Origin: Candidatus Aenigmatarchaeota archaeon
Lineage (GTDB): Archaea; Aenigmatarchaeota; Aenigmatarchaeia; CG10238-14
NCBI GenBank assembly: GCA_018304545.1
Contig: JAGVVZ010000001.1
Span: forward strand, 1 to 64,000
Reading direction: 5' to 3'
Length of the DNA stretch: 64,000 nucleotides
This document shows positions 25,037-33,854 of the stretch, piece after piece. The notes under the pieces are model-generated. The model was not told where the DNA came from, did no database searches, and saw only the letters and a list, made by a program, of their open reading frames with translations. Made by a program: the position numbers and the translations under genes. Each line of letters opens with the position of its first letter. Within the stretch, counting starts at the first letter, position 1.

Positions 25037-25882
25037 TAAAAAGATATTATTATTTTTTATACACCATTCAACATCCTGCGGTCTTTTAAAGTGCTTTTCC
25101 AATATTAGGCCGTATTTAGTCAACTGTCTTATGTCTTTAGCAGACAGTATCTCTTCGCCTATAATTTTCTTATCCATTACTTTAAGCTTGGGTCTGTCAA
25201 CAATATACCTGTCTGGGTTTTTCAAACCGCCAACTACATTTTCTCCGATACCCAAGGTCGCCTCGATCAATATATTTTCATCGGAATTCCAAACGTTCTT
25301 GGTAAACATTACTCCAGCCTTGTCCGAATCCACCATGCCTTGAATAATAACGGCCATCTTTATGTCCTTGGGTTCTATTCCCTGCATAATCGAATACATT
25401 ACAGTGCTGGACTTGTATGAAGATGCCCAGCATTCTTTTATTGAATTCAACAGCTTTTTAATATTGTCTATAAACAGAAAGGACTCAAACTGGCCAGCGA
25501 AAGAAGCTTCAACGCTATCCTCACAATTGGCAGATGACCTAGCCGAAACTGAGTTGTAATTCTTTTTGAGTTTTTTGAAGCTTGTTTCTATGCAGGCTGA
25601 CGCATCATATGAGAATTTTCCGGATAATATCAATTTTTTTATTTTTTCTTCTGTTTTCTGAATATTTTTCGAATTGATTTTTGAAAGCAGGTCATAAACC
25701 TCTTTCTCAACCTTGTTTTCTTCCAAAAACTGGTTGAAGAATGAGTACGGTATTACAAAGCCATTTGGAACCGGCAAGTTTAATTTCACCATTTCGATCA
25801 AGTTCAATGCCTTTGTACCAACTATTTCTCTACCATTTGTCTTATCACTTAACCACACAACGTTACTAGTAATTTTCATCAT
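25010..25882 (-). CDS. PEP synthase / PPDK N-terminal domain protein
   Basis: 290 aa, matching only the ATP-grasp-like PEP/pyruvate-binding (PPDK_N) domain: EIVGTKALNLIEMVKLNLPV, SVSARSSANCEDSVEASFAG (the SSA-x-ED phosphate-binding strand), AVIIQGMVDSDKAGVMFTK, ILIEATLGIGENVVGG and VEWCIKNNNIFLLQTRPI. The catalytic His domain and the PEP TIM barrel are absent. The neighbouring gene just upstream supplies a second PPDK_N-like domain plus a His domain. 9-nt spacing suggests an operon and one functional complex. Confidence 0.85.
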   Translation of the reverse strand: MMKITSNVVWLSDKTNGREIVGTKALNLIEMVKLNLPVPNGFVIPYSFFNQFLEENKVEKEVYDLLSKINSKNIQKTEEKIKKLILSGKFSYDASACIETSFKKLKKNYNSVSARSSANCEDSVEASFAGQFESFLFIDNIKKLLNSIKECWASSYKSSTVMYSIMQGIEPKDIKMAVIIQGMVDSDKAGVMFTKNVWNSDENILIEATLGIGENVVGGLKNPDRYIVDRPKLKVMDKKIIGEEILSAKDIRQLTKYGLILEKHFKRPQDVEWCIKNNNIFLLQTRPITG

Positions 25883-25891
25883 TATGCCCCG

Positions 25892-27010
25892 TCAAATTTT
25901 CTTTACATGCCCCCTTTCTAACTTTATCTTCTCTTTGTTTTTTATTTTGAGATTTTCTATCAAGAACGATGGTATTTTCATTTCTCTAAGGACAGTGGCA
26001 GCATGAGACATTATTGAGCCTTTGGTCAATATGACGCCAACCGGTCTTTGCTTAGTAATAGCTTTCATTATGAAATCCACATTTAAATTATCCGTCACTA
26101 GTATCTTACCTTCCGTATTCTTCAAGTCTTCACTGTTTTTTGCTATAGCCACAGAACCTTCCACATCCCCAGGATATATTGTTTTTATCTTAGCATCCAT
26201 ATGGAATTTTTCTATTTCTAGTCTTCTAGTACCTTGGATAATTGTTTCGCCAGAAGTCAACACTGCCCATTCCACCTCTTGCGGTCCGTAAGCCTTTTCT
26301 AACTTTAATGCATAACCAGCCAGCTCATTAATCTGATTATTGTTTAAGACTGGCTTCACCGACTCGTTTTCGCTCAGTTTTCTATGCACTAAACCGCTTT
26401 TTGATTTGACAAGAGTTTTAGTTTTTTTAGCTATATTCCTATTTACAGTTCTCAATGAGTTCTTGTCTACTTCGTAAGTATCGTATTCCGCGCCTTCTCT
26501 CGTCAGAAGATTTGTGTGTTGACCGAAAATAGCCTCTATATAGATGTTGCCTTCATTATTAGTTGTATGTAAAAGCCCACACCTGTTCGAATCATAAAAC
26601 GTTTGCATTAAGGCAGAAAATTCGATTTTTTTCGGGGATTTCACTGCTCTTATGATGGTGTTAAAACTCGTGATAACAGCATCTCTAACTTCTTCAAAAT
26701 CGACAACATTTACTTTATTTTTTGCATATAAGTCCAAGCCTGTTTCTGTGGGTGAATAAACAGAAGGTCTATATGAGAGTGTTTTGTCATTCTTTTTCAG
26801 CATTCCAAGAAACTGATTTAGTTCTTTTAAAAAATCTTCCGGGAGTTTTTTATTCTTTAGAAAATATTTATAGAGTTCTGACCTCATTACCCACGGATCT
26901 GGCACGGTTGGCACGCCGGCATTTATCAATTCCAGTATGCCATTCACTTTTTTACTGTTAACTTTGACGTTTTCCTTTCTTAAATCCACAAAATATTTGA
27001 ATTTTGCCAT
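25892..27010 (-). CDS. Degenerate PPDK_N domain fused to a PEP-utiliser His domain
   Basis: 372 aa from the ATG at 27010 (a GTG nine bases upstream is possible). The first ~250 residues are a diverged PPDK_N: SYRPSVYSPTETGLDLYA stands where the SSA-x-ED strand should be, then EFSALMQTFYDSNRCGLLHT and VEWAVLTSGETIIQGTRR. The last ~100 residues form the phosphohistidine swivelling domain with GVILTKGSIMSHAATVLREM (SHAA, catalytic His). The PEP-binding barrel is absent. Together with the downstream gene it resembles a split dikinase, or a phosphotransferase of the rifampin-phosphotransferase style. Confidence 0.78.
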   Translation of the reverse strand: MAKFKYFVDLRKENVKVNSKKVNGILELINAGVPTVPDPWVMRSELYKYFLKNKKLPEDFLKELNQFLGMLKKNDKTLSYRPSVYSPTETGLDLYAKNKVNVVDFEEVRDAVITSFNTIIRAVKSPKKIEFSALMQTFYDSNRCGLLHTTNNEGNIYIEAIFGQHTNLLTREGAEYDTYEVDKNSLRTVNRNIAKKTKTLVKSKSGLVHRKLSENESVKPVLNNNQINELAGYALKLEKAYGPQEVEWAVLTSGETIIQGTRRLEIEKFHMDAKIKTIYPGDVEGSVAIAKNSEDLKNTEGKILVTDNLNVDFIMKAITKQRPVGVILTKGSIMSHAATVLREMKIPSFLIENLKIKNKEKIKLERGHVKKI

Positions 27011-27059
27011 AATAATCACATAGTAAATACAAATAAAGAATGTAATTTATAAATTTATT

Positions 27060-27188
27060 CTGGATACTGATCATACTATAGATTACAGAAAACAAAAGAA
27101 AATAGCTAATATTGCTATTGATACGAGCAAATTAAATGAGAATGAAACAGTAGATTTTATATTGAGAAAAATGAAGACTCGCAAATAG
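27060..27188 (+). pseudogene. Fragment duplicating the C-terminus of cytidylate kinase
   Basis: 42 codons before a TAG and without a start codon read LDTDHTIDYRKQKKIANIAI then DTSKLNENETVDFILRKMK. This parallels the Cmk end (RRNQQKWANLVVD, TRKMTKEQTVEFILKKIK). The alignment is colinear and the stop is at the same relative place. Best read as a decayed partial duplicate of cmk, 2 kb from the intact gene, on the same strand. Confidence 0.7.
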
Positions 27189-27206
27189 AATTATAGTCGA
27201 ATATTG

Positions 27207-27506
27207 CTACATATAAATTACGATTCTTTGATCATTATCTAACGATGTTCCGTATGTCGATGCCACTCCTTGGTTTACAGAATATAAAATAGGAACTCCG
27301 CCTACAACTGTTAATTGATATTCATGATCGTTTCCAGGCAGTTTTGCTCTATAGGTACCATCATGAACTCTTTCACTTTCCACAAATAGTTGACCGCTTC
27401 TACAAATTGCTTGACGTTCTGAATTTAATCCAATCAAAGCTAAAACAGGTCGTGTCAATGTTTGAGCTAAAAACATATGATGCACCCAATGCTGGTACCA
27501 ATTCAA
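27207..27506 (-). CDS. Hypothetical protein, 99 aa
   Basis: Not recognised. The first 40 residues are helical and aromatic (WYQHWVHHMF); the rest looks like a small beta barrel (GTYRAKLPGNDHEYQLTVVG, VPILYSV). The start is uncertain, since the frame begins within another possible upstream unit. Arg exceeds Lys. Confidence 0.5.
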   Translation of the reverse strand: MNWYQHWVHHMFLAQTLTRPVLALIGLNSERQAICRSGQLFVESERVHDGTYRAKLPGNDHEYQLTVVGGVPILYSVNQGVASTYGTSLDNDQRIVIYM

Positions 27507-27579
27507 TAATTATATTAGGATGTAACTTCCTTATAAATCTTTCGTTGATTAATTAATCACTGAGAAGTGGCTTGCATTA

Positions 27580-27978
27580 CTACTTGCTCTTCCAAATAAA
27601 TGTATACTTCATAGGCATAATCGCTCTAGAAGTTGTTTTAAAACCGCATTTTTTACATTTATAGCCCAGCCTTATTTTTTTACCTGCAAGGTTAGTTGCA
27701 AATGTGTCAAAAATAAATTCATCACAAATAGGGCATTTCTCTCTTAACATAATTTTGGCGCTTCTTTTAGTTTTAGCCTTTATTGTGATATTCCTAATAT
27801 TACGAACTATGCTCTTTAGCCTTTTTGTCGTAATCACATATTCTCTGTTTTCTCTTTTTAATTCAGAAAGTATTATCTCACATAGTTCGCGTAAAGTCTC
27901 AACTGCTCTTCTGCTTATCATAACTTTTTTAACTAATTTTGACACTTCGCTCGGAGAAGGAATCGATTTTTTTGCCAT
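27580..27978 (-). CDS. Basic helical protein with C-terminal zinc ribbon
   Basis: 132 aa. The N-terminal ~75 residues are helical and strongly basic, ending KRLKSIVRNIRNITIKAKTK. The C-terminus has two CxxC pairs, EKCPICDEF and KCKKCGF, 20 residues apart, forming a zinc ribbon. The layout suggests an RNA- or DNA-binding protein. Its start is 15 nt after the ThiI-like stop, so they are probably co-transcribed; a role in RNA metabolism is inference from that. Confidence 0.65.
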   Translation of the reverse strand: MAKKSIPSPSEVSKLVKKVMISRRAVETLRELCEIILSELKRENREYVITTKRLKSIVRNIRNITIKAKTKRSAKIMLREKCPICDEFIFDTFATNLAGKKIRLGYKCKKCGFKTTSRAIMPMKYTFIWKSK

Positions 27979-27992
27979 CCATATCTAAATAA

Positions 27993-28862
27993 TTAGTCGT
28001 TTTTGATATTTATTTGCTTGTATAGTTGTTTTATTTCATCTGAACCAAACCCTATAACTGGAAAAAATACGTTCCTGAATTTTTTAGTCCTGTTCTTTAT
28101 ATTTTTCAGTTTGTTTTCTTTCAACGAATCACCGAAAACAAAAACACCGATGTCATGTATTTTTGAGACTCTTTTTAAGTCGTCTTCGTTTTTAATTTTT
28201 ATTTTTTCTAGATTAACACCGCAAGACCATTTATCTAGAATTTTGTCAGGTCTCTTGTAACATAATATAGGAATGCATCCTCTTTTCATCATGAACCATG
28301 CAGCAACAACATCATGCTTATTTTCAATATAGCATATAACACGCCCACCTGTGCCTAGTGGCAGACCGCCACAGCATTTGATTTTTTCAAAATATACGTA
28401 TACTTCATCATTTCTTATGTCAATGTAAATCGTCAAATCAGGATTAGACAAATCGACCTTCTTTTTTGTTTTTTCTACTATGACCGAACCTATTTGCCTC
28501 TCAATATCTCTGCTGTTGAACTTATGTCTTCCTTCTCTCACAACTCTGACAGCAAATGTACCTTTTCTCGCTATACTATCTGAATATTTTTCAAAAAAAG
28601 CATTCATATCTGACAACGACATGTTAACAACTGGGGATAAAGAAATAGTACCAAAAACTCTTTTTAGTATAGAAATAGATTTTTTGATGTCACTTGTTTT
28701 CAAAGTCAGGCCAAACCTTTTTGAAATAATTTTATTTTCTATTTTTTCCTTATAAAAAGTGTTCTTAATATTCCTTATCAGTATTTTTTGAAACCTTTCT
28801 CTGACCGGATTAGATTTTAACACTAGTTCTGAGAATCGAATTATTATGCAATTGAATTTCAT
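27993..28862 (-). CDS. thiI: ThiI-like THUMP protein with lost PP-loop
   Basis: 289 aa against about 380 or more for active ThiI. The ferredoxin-like and THUMP domains are intact: FAVRVVREGRHKFNSRDIER, PDLTIYIDIRNDEVYVYFEK. After the conserved GGLPLGTGGRVICYI the adenylation domain begins but has ENKHDVVAAWFMMKRGC where ThiI has SGGxDSPVAAW, so the pyrophosphate loop is gone. The domain then ends early. It should still bind tRNA but not make 4-thiouridine by the usual route. Co-directional with the zinc-ribbon gene. Confidence 0.82.
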   Translation of the reverse strand: MKFNCIIIRFSELVLKSNPVRERFQKILIRNIKNTFYKEKIENKIISKRFGLTLKTSDIKKSISILKRVFGTISLSPVVNMSLSDMNAFFEKYSDSIARKGTFAVRVVREGRHKFNSRDIERQIGSVIVEKTKKKVDLSNPDLTIYIDIRNDEVYVYFEKIKCCGGLPLGTGGRVICYIENKHDVVAAWFMMKRGCIPILCYKRPDKILDKWSCGVNLEKIKIKNEDDLKRVSKIHDIGVFVFGDSLKENKLKNIKNRTKKFRNVFFPVIGFGSDEIKQLYKQINIKND

Positions 28863-28897
28863 AAGTAATTAAGTAATAATAAAATTTAAAAAGAAAA

Positions 28898-29644
28898 CTA
28901 AGCAAACTCATAACTGACATTTACTGAGCTTGAAATCTCTATCACTCCTGGTGAAATATCTGTTGTTGTTTCTCTTACGTCTGCTGCTGAAAGACTATTG
29001 AAACTCTTATAGTATGGAATCACGCTAACGTATCCTTCACTTGCTCTGCCAACTTTTGTCAATTTAACACCTAAACCATCAGCAATGGCCTCTGCTCTTT
29101 CCTTGGCATTTTGTGAGGCTTTCGTAATAGCCTCTTTCCTTAGCTCGACTTCTTTTGATTTAGATAAGATAAATTGCACACCATCCACTCTGTTTGCCCC
29201 CGCATCTATAGCCGCGTCAACTAAAACGCCTACAGAATTCAACTTGATAGTGGATATTTTTATTATATGTACTGTCTTGTATCCTCTAATTTTCATTTCT
29301 CCCTTTTCACTGTAGTCTCTGATGACATCAACAGAATACTGATTGGTCCCAATATCTTTATCAGAAACTCCCGCGGTTCTCAAGGCATTTTTAATTTCTT
29401 TCATTATATCAGCATTTCTTTGCTGCGAATCAATCGCTGTTTCTGACTGTGTTTCTACACCCAACAATATCTCTACCTTGTCAGGATCTACAGTTAACGT
29501 AGCAGTACCTGTCACGTCTATAGTGTTTTCTGGAAGTTCGTTGGATGTTTTAATGTTGATACTATTTGGCTTTAAGCCAACCATAACAGCTAGTGCAACT
29601 ATGCCAATTACTAACAACAAAGGTAGTAGTGTCTCCGTTCTCAT
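28898..29644 (-). CDS. SIMPL-domain (DUF541) protein
   Basis: 248 aa. An N-terminal membrane anchor or signal (TLLPLLLVIGIVALAVMVGL) is followed by the SIMPL/DUF541 domain: NTIDVTGTATLTVDPDKVEI, GTNQYSVDVIRDYSEKG, GYKTVHIIKISTIKL, and AITKASQNAKERAEAIADGL near 180. Extracytoplasmic. The family is linked to oxidative stress and signalling but has no fixed reaction. Confidence 0.85.
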   Translation of the reverse strand: MRTETLLPLLLVIGIVALAVMVGLKPNSINIKTSNELPENTIDVTGTATLTVDPDKVEILLGVETQSETAIDSQQRNADIMKEIKNALRTAGVSDKDIGTNQYSVDVIRDYSEKGEMKIRGYKTVHIIKISTIKLNSVGVLVDAAIDAGANRVDGVQFILSKSKEVELRKEAITKASQNAKERAEAIADGLGVKLTKVGRASEGYVSVIPYYKSFNSLSAADVRETTTDISPGVIEISSSVNVSYEFA

Positions 29645-29753
29645 TTTATCGCAATACTTATATGCAAGGAAGAGGTTTATAAGTAATCGGATTTATTTAG
29701 GTAAAAACCAAATGATTTAAACTCAATGATTGAAATTAGATTCGTGATTATGT

Positions 29754-30026
29754 ATGAAAGTATATTTCATGTTCCAGCCGTGCAAGAGCAATGCGTCTTA
29801 TGAAATGATTCCGTACGGAAATTTTGACAAAAATGACCTAGTGAAAGTAATAGTGAAAGAATTCAGTGGCAAGGCTGTTATGGACACACCTCAACTAACT
29901 GTTGTTGATATTGAAAAGGCAAAATTATCTGTTTCTAAAAATAACAAAATTTTAATCAGAGAAGTGAAAGATGAAGACGAGGCAAGAGAAATTGCCAATA
30001 GGATTATGAAGAATCTGATGAAATAA
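29754..30026 (+). CDS. Small conserved-looking archaeal protein, 90 aa
   Basis: Family not identified. Starts MKVYFMFQPCKSNASYEMIP and has an alpha/beta pattern ending EDEAREIANRIMKNLMK. Lys-rich like core genes and with a compact fold pattern, so probably real. No catalytic motif. Confidence 0.6.
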   Translation: MKVYFMFQPCKSNASYEMIPYGNFDKNDLVKVIVKEFSGKAVMDTPQLTVVDIEKAKLSVSKNNKILIREVKDEDEAREIANRIMKNLMK

Positions 30027-30105
30027 CTGTTTCTATCAAATAGAAAAACCAAATTAAATGTTTTTGGCGACAATCTAGAATAGAATACAATTTTTGTAAA
30101 ATCTT

Positions 30106-30357
30106 TCAGTTATTGGGTTTGTACACTCTATATTTTACTCCTCCATCAATTGTGTAACCATATGGACAATTTCCATCATGAGAAGTTATCTCATAAGCTC
30201 CTTTGGGAAAATTTTCTTTTGCGTTATCAGCAAAAAATCTGCAAGTTAGGCATAAGGCATGATATTGAGCTATCATACCAAACTTTTTACCCTCGCAAAC
30301 AGTGAAGGATCTTTTATTAAATGTACTATTATTTGATGGCACAATAATTGCATACAA
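30106..30357 (-). CDS. Hypothetical protein with four cysteines, 83 aa
   Basis: Not recognised. CLTCRFFADNA, an upstream Cys (FTVCEG) and GNCPYGYTI make a possible four-Cys metal site. A short C-terminal beta segment (VKYRVYKP) follows. Accessory-type composition; single gene just downstream of leuS on the same strand. Confidence 0.55.
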   Translation of the reverse strand: MYAIIVPSNNSTFNKRSFTVCEGKKFGMIAQYHALCLTCRFFADNAKENFPKGAYEITSHDGNCPYGYTIDGGVKYRVYKPNN

Positions 30358-30377
30358 CTTAATTATTAAAAACCATA

Positions 30378-33080
30378 TTATTCAACATAAATTCCAGGCT
30401 TCCCAAACTTCGCTCTCTTAGCCTTGTCTTCAGGATCGTATTTATTTGGATCAGAGGAAAGTGCAATTGATGTTTTTTTAAATCCAAATTCCTTTCTGAG
30501 AAATTCTTCTCCTTCGACAAAATAATTCTGCTCTTTGGGCAATGTAACGTACATATAGAGCTTGTTGTTTTTACCGGAAAGTTTCACAACTTCTCTTATA
30601 TCGTCGCACGCCTTTTTGAACATATCCTCCATTTGCAAGACGTTTTTGTCTATTATTTTATCATCTATTTTTGGCCACAGGCTAACAGAGAGTAAATCTT
30701 TCTTTCCAATCATTTCCCAAATCTCCTCGCATATAAATGGAGAGAAAATAGAAAGGACTTTAGTCATCATTTCTAATACATAATTCATCGTATCATTATG
30801 CCACTTTTCCGTTCTTTTTACAAACCACTGAAGATCGTTATACATAAGATGGAATTTAGAAACTGCAGACCTGTTCTCCATTTTTTCCATATGCTGCGTC
30901 ATTTCTTTCAAATGGTTTTGAATCCTAGATTCCAGCCAAAAATCTACATTTCTTTTAACGGCAGTTGACCCTTTATTGTAGTATCTGTCAGCCAAATAAT
31001 AGAATAAATTGAGTTTGTTTCTCCAAGCGAGAGTGGCCTGTTCTGTCCAATCAGGATCTTCTATTCCCTCGTTTGCATCCATCAGCGTGATTCTGATAGC
31101 ATCTGCAGAATATTTTTCTATGGCATCATTCAAAGTGATGAAGTTACCCTTAGATTTGGACATTTTTTGGCCATTCAAATGTTGCATGCCATTCACGGAA
31201 AATATTTTAGGCCATCTCTTAGGCTCGTTCGGCCAAACAGCTACGTGATGAAATATAGAATATGTGAGGTGATTGGGAATGAGTTCTTTGGCTGAATTTC
31301 TTATGTCGATCCCATACCAATAATCAAACTCGCTCCTCATGACCTCCAAAAGATCTTTTGATATGCTCGTGTTTTTTGCGATCTTTTCAGAATCGCCTTT
31401 TCCGAAGAAAACAAAATCAAACACTTCCTCCTTTAGCTGATCGGACTCGATTTCATGCTGTCTTATGTGATGGACAATCGTATAAAAGGCCATGTAAATA
31501 ACACTGTCAGAAAGCGTTTCTATAATCCAGTCCTTATCCCAAGGCATTCTCGTCCCAAGCCCAGACCTTCTAGCGCATGCCTTATCTTCAAGCCATTCAA
31601 CCACGTCTTCAAACTGTCTTCTTGCGACTTCGGGATAAACTTTCATTTTCGACAGGCACTCTCTTACTTTTTTCTTCCATTTTTCATCCGAAAATTTCAG
31701 AAACCATTGCTTCTCCAATATTTTGATATGATTCCTCGTTCCGCATCTGCATACAACCTTGCCGGTAGGCTCCCACATGTATGTTGCTATATTTTGTTTC
31801 TTAAAGTCTTCAGAAAGTTTTTTCTTGCATTTATTCACCGGAAGATTTTTGTAATCGCCGCAATTCTCTTTCAAAACTCCAAGATGAAATTCTTTTTTGT
31901 AAAGCAGTGCAGTGGCTTCTTCTAATTTAGCGGTATCGCTTTGATCCTGTACATTTAACTTCTCGCAAATTTCTACTGCCGGATGTTCTCCAAATCCTTC
32001 AACTTTAATAACAGAAATTGGTTTTATTTTTTTCAAGTCGGCGAGTTTGATTCCATAAGTCTTCATCAGCTTATCCTCAGCCTTAGATAAATCTTTCAGA
32101 GCCATCCAGTCATACGGCGCATGCGAAGGGACGGACATTACTATTCCAGTTGTCATCTCCACATCAACAAAGATGGATGGCAATATCATCACATCGTTAT
32201 TGTTAATAGGATTTTTGACAAACTTTCCAATCAGATCCTTCCCTTTTATTCTATTCAGTTCTTTGACGTGATGCAACTGATCCTTCAGTTTTTGCAGAGC
32301 AGGTTCAGCAACAATCCAAACTTCTTTGTCAACTTCTGCTCTCACATACTCCACTTCAGGTCTGACCCAAATGTTTGTGACACCATAAATTGTCTCTGGC
32401 CTCAAAGTTGCTGTAGGAAATATTTCGCCTGATGCATGCTTGAATTTAATAACAACATAATCAACTGGACTTTCACCCTCTCCGTTTAGTCTGTCATGAT
32501 CACCAGTAGGACTAAGGCAGTGAGGACACCATACAACTGGATGCGTCCCTTGAATAACATAGCCATTCTTCTTCAGCAAATTATATTGCCATTCGATGAA
32601 GCGATTAAATATTGGATCTATTGTCGTGAAGCTTCTCCTCCAGTCTATTGAGAAACCTGATTTGTTGATATCGACTATCCATCTCTTCTGCCAATAGTGA
32701 GCGATGTACTTTGGGTCCTTGAATTTCGAGAGTTCATTCTCAGTTATTCCGTCATCCAGAAGAATTTTTTTCTGAATTTGATCGCCTTTTTCTAATCTTT
32801 CAGCAACACCAAGTATCGGCTCGCCTGTAGCATGAAAAGCGAAGGGGAAAAGTGTGTTGAAGCCTTGCATTCTCTTAAATCTGGCGTATGCGTCTAGTCT
32901 GACAAAGGAAAATGTGTGACCGATATGCGGCGGACCATTGATATAAGGGAAAGGATACGTGACAAAACATTTCTGCTTATCGTTAGGATCAGTTTCAAAT
33001 GCTCTCTCGTCTATCCATCTCTGTTTCCATTTCTGCTCGATTTGTTTGTAGTCAATATCCTTAACAATAGACGTCACCAA
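30378..33080 (-). CDS. leuS: Leucyl-tRNA synthetase, archaeal type
   Basis: 900 aa. The class I signatures are PPHIGHTF (HIGH, residues 52-55) and GQKMSKSKGN (KMSKS, about 635). A CP1 editing domain is inserted between them, with PTATLRPETIYGVTNIW as the threonine-rich editing strand. The zinc-like CPHC (about 188) and a CRCG element are present. The C-terminal anticodon and tail domains follow the archaeal/eukaryal arrangement. It charges tRNA-Leu. Intact. Confidence 0.97.
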   Translation of the reverse strand: MVTSIVKDIDYKQIEQKWKQRWIDERAFETDPNDKQKCFVTYPFPYINGPPHIGHTFSFVRLDAYARFKRMQGFNTLFPFAFHATGEPILGVAERLEKGDQIQKKILLDDGITENELSKFKDPKYIAHYWQKRWIVDINKSGFSIDWRRSFTTIDPIFNRFIEWQYNLLKKNGYVIQGTHPVVWCPHCLSPTGDHDRLNGEGESPVDYVVIKFKHASGEIFPTATLRPETIYGVTNIWVRPEVEYVRAEVDKEVWIVAEPALQKLKDQLHHVKELNRIKGKDLIGKFVKNPINNNDVMILPSIFVDVEMTTGIVMSVPSHAPYDWMALKDLSKAEDKLMKTYGIKLADLKKIKPISVIKVEGFGEHPAVEICEKLNVQDQSDTAKLEEATALLYKKEFHLGVLKENCGDYKNLPVNKCKKKLSEDFKKQNIATYMWEPTGKVVCRCGTRNHIKILEKQWFLKFSDEKWKKKVRECLSKMKVYPEVARRQFEDVVEWLEDKACARRSGLGTRMPWDKDWIIETLSDSVIYMAFYTIVHHIRQHEIESDQLKEEVFDFVFFGKGDSEKIAKNTSISKDLLEVMRSEFDYWYGIDIRNSAKELIPNHLTYSIFHHVAVWPNEPKRWPKIFSVNGMQHLNGQKMSKSKGNFITLNDAIEKYSADAIRITLMDANEGIEDPDWTEQATLAWRNKLNLFYYLADRYYNKGSTAVKRNVDFWLESRIQNHLKEMTQHMEKMENRSAVSKFHLMYNDLQWFVKRTEKWHNDTMNYVLEMMTKVLSIFSPFICEEIWEMIGKKDLLSVSLWPKIDDKIIDKNVLQMEDMFKKACDDIREVVKLSGKNNKLYMYVTLPKEQNYFVEGEEFLRKEFGFKKTSIALSSDPNKYDPEDKAKRAKFGKPGIYVE

Positions 33081-33121
33081 TTACAATAGAGTTGATTTTA
33101 AAGACTTATAAAAATGATGGT

Positions 33122-33405
33122 TCAAGCAACAGGTGTCTCTTCACTTTGCTGTAGATTAACTTCTCTTATAATATGATCTAGATTTGCAGTAATATCAAGA
33201 ATATACAACGCATTTTGATTCGCATCATATATTGCTCTTGCTCTGTCATTTATTTCCTAATTTTACCTTCAGTATCATATACGCCAGTTACTTGGCCCAA
33301 ATCCGTGTGTAAAAAATTGTTGGTATATAAACCACGTCTTCCAAGTAAATCAGAAAAACGAGTCCATTCATCTGAACTCATTTTATAAATTGTTTGATAA
33401 TTCAT
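33122..33405 (-). pseudogene. Small gene broken by a single frameshift
   Basis: From the ATG at 33405, 51 codons (MNYQTIYKMSSDEW..., ending VYDTEGKIRK) run to a TAA. In another frame, overlapping that stop, translation continues INDRARAIYDANQNALYILD and ends NLQQSEETPVA at 33122. Adding one base after ATTAG would join them as EGKIREINDRARA, giving a ~95-aa protein. Either a 1-nt deletion or a sequencing error. Family unknown; predicted helical C-terminus. Confidence 0.6.
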
Positions 33406-33517
33406 AACAAAATTCTAAAAATAACAAATTTAAACTAATACTATAGAAGACAAACCAACATTTGATAGGATTATAAATTAATAATATATTAACTTTAGAA
33501 TATCAAAAATTATGCAT

Positions 33518-33607
33518 GGGTCCGTAGCTCAGCTTGGACAGAAGCAATGACTGTTATGCAGCTGCCTTCTAAGCAGAAGGTCGTGGGTTCAAATCCCATC
33601 GGGCCCA
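33518..33607 (+). tRNA. tRNA-Arg (TCT) with a 15-nt D-stem intron
   Basis: Acceptor GGGTCCG/CGGGCCC, anticodon loop CTTCTAA (anticodon TCT), T-arm GTGGG-TTCAAAT-CCCAT, discriminator A. The D-stem GCTC/GAGC is only complete if 15 nt (33543-33557) are removed between GA and GC. Stem position 27-43 is G.A, as in tRNA-Asn. Confidence 0.9.
33543..33557 (+). other. 15-nt noncanonical intron in the D-stem of tRNA-Arg(TCT)
   Basis: AGCAATGACTGTTAT lies between tRNA positions 23 and 24. Exon GACA (33537-33540) pairs with intron TGTT (52-55; one G.U), giving bulges GA|A and AT|G with both cuts two nt from the helix, as in a bulge-helix-bulge substrate. The layout is 1 + 8-nt loop + 4 + 2. Confidence 0.75.
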
Positions 33608-33666
33608 TATAAGTTCTTATTCGAGTCCAGCGATTATTTATACCCGAAGTCCCAGATTTGGACAGT

Positions 33667-33798
33667 ATGTTGAACAAAGGTAAGTATCTTCACCTTCTCG
33701 AAGACAAAAATGCTGACAGACTGCCGATTAAAGTGGAAAATCCAGTAAAAACCGAACAACATAGGATCATTCATACATATCTTTTCTATTTTTATTGA
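33667..33798 (+). CDS. Possible small protein, 43 aa
   Basis: ATG ORF reading MLNKGKYLHLLEDKNADRLP and continuing IKVENPVKTEQHRI to a TGA. Composition is protein-like and the gap between tRNA-Arg and tbp holds no other gene, but there is no clear ribosome-binding site and no family. Tentative. Confidence 0.3.
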   Translation: MLNKGKYLHLLEDKNADRLPIKVENPVKTEQHRIIHTYLFYFY

Positions 33799-33854
33799 TA
33801 AATTCGTTTGTAATGAGGATATATTTCGAAATTTTTATCGCTTCTTTAATCATA

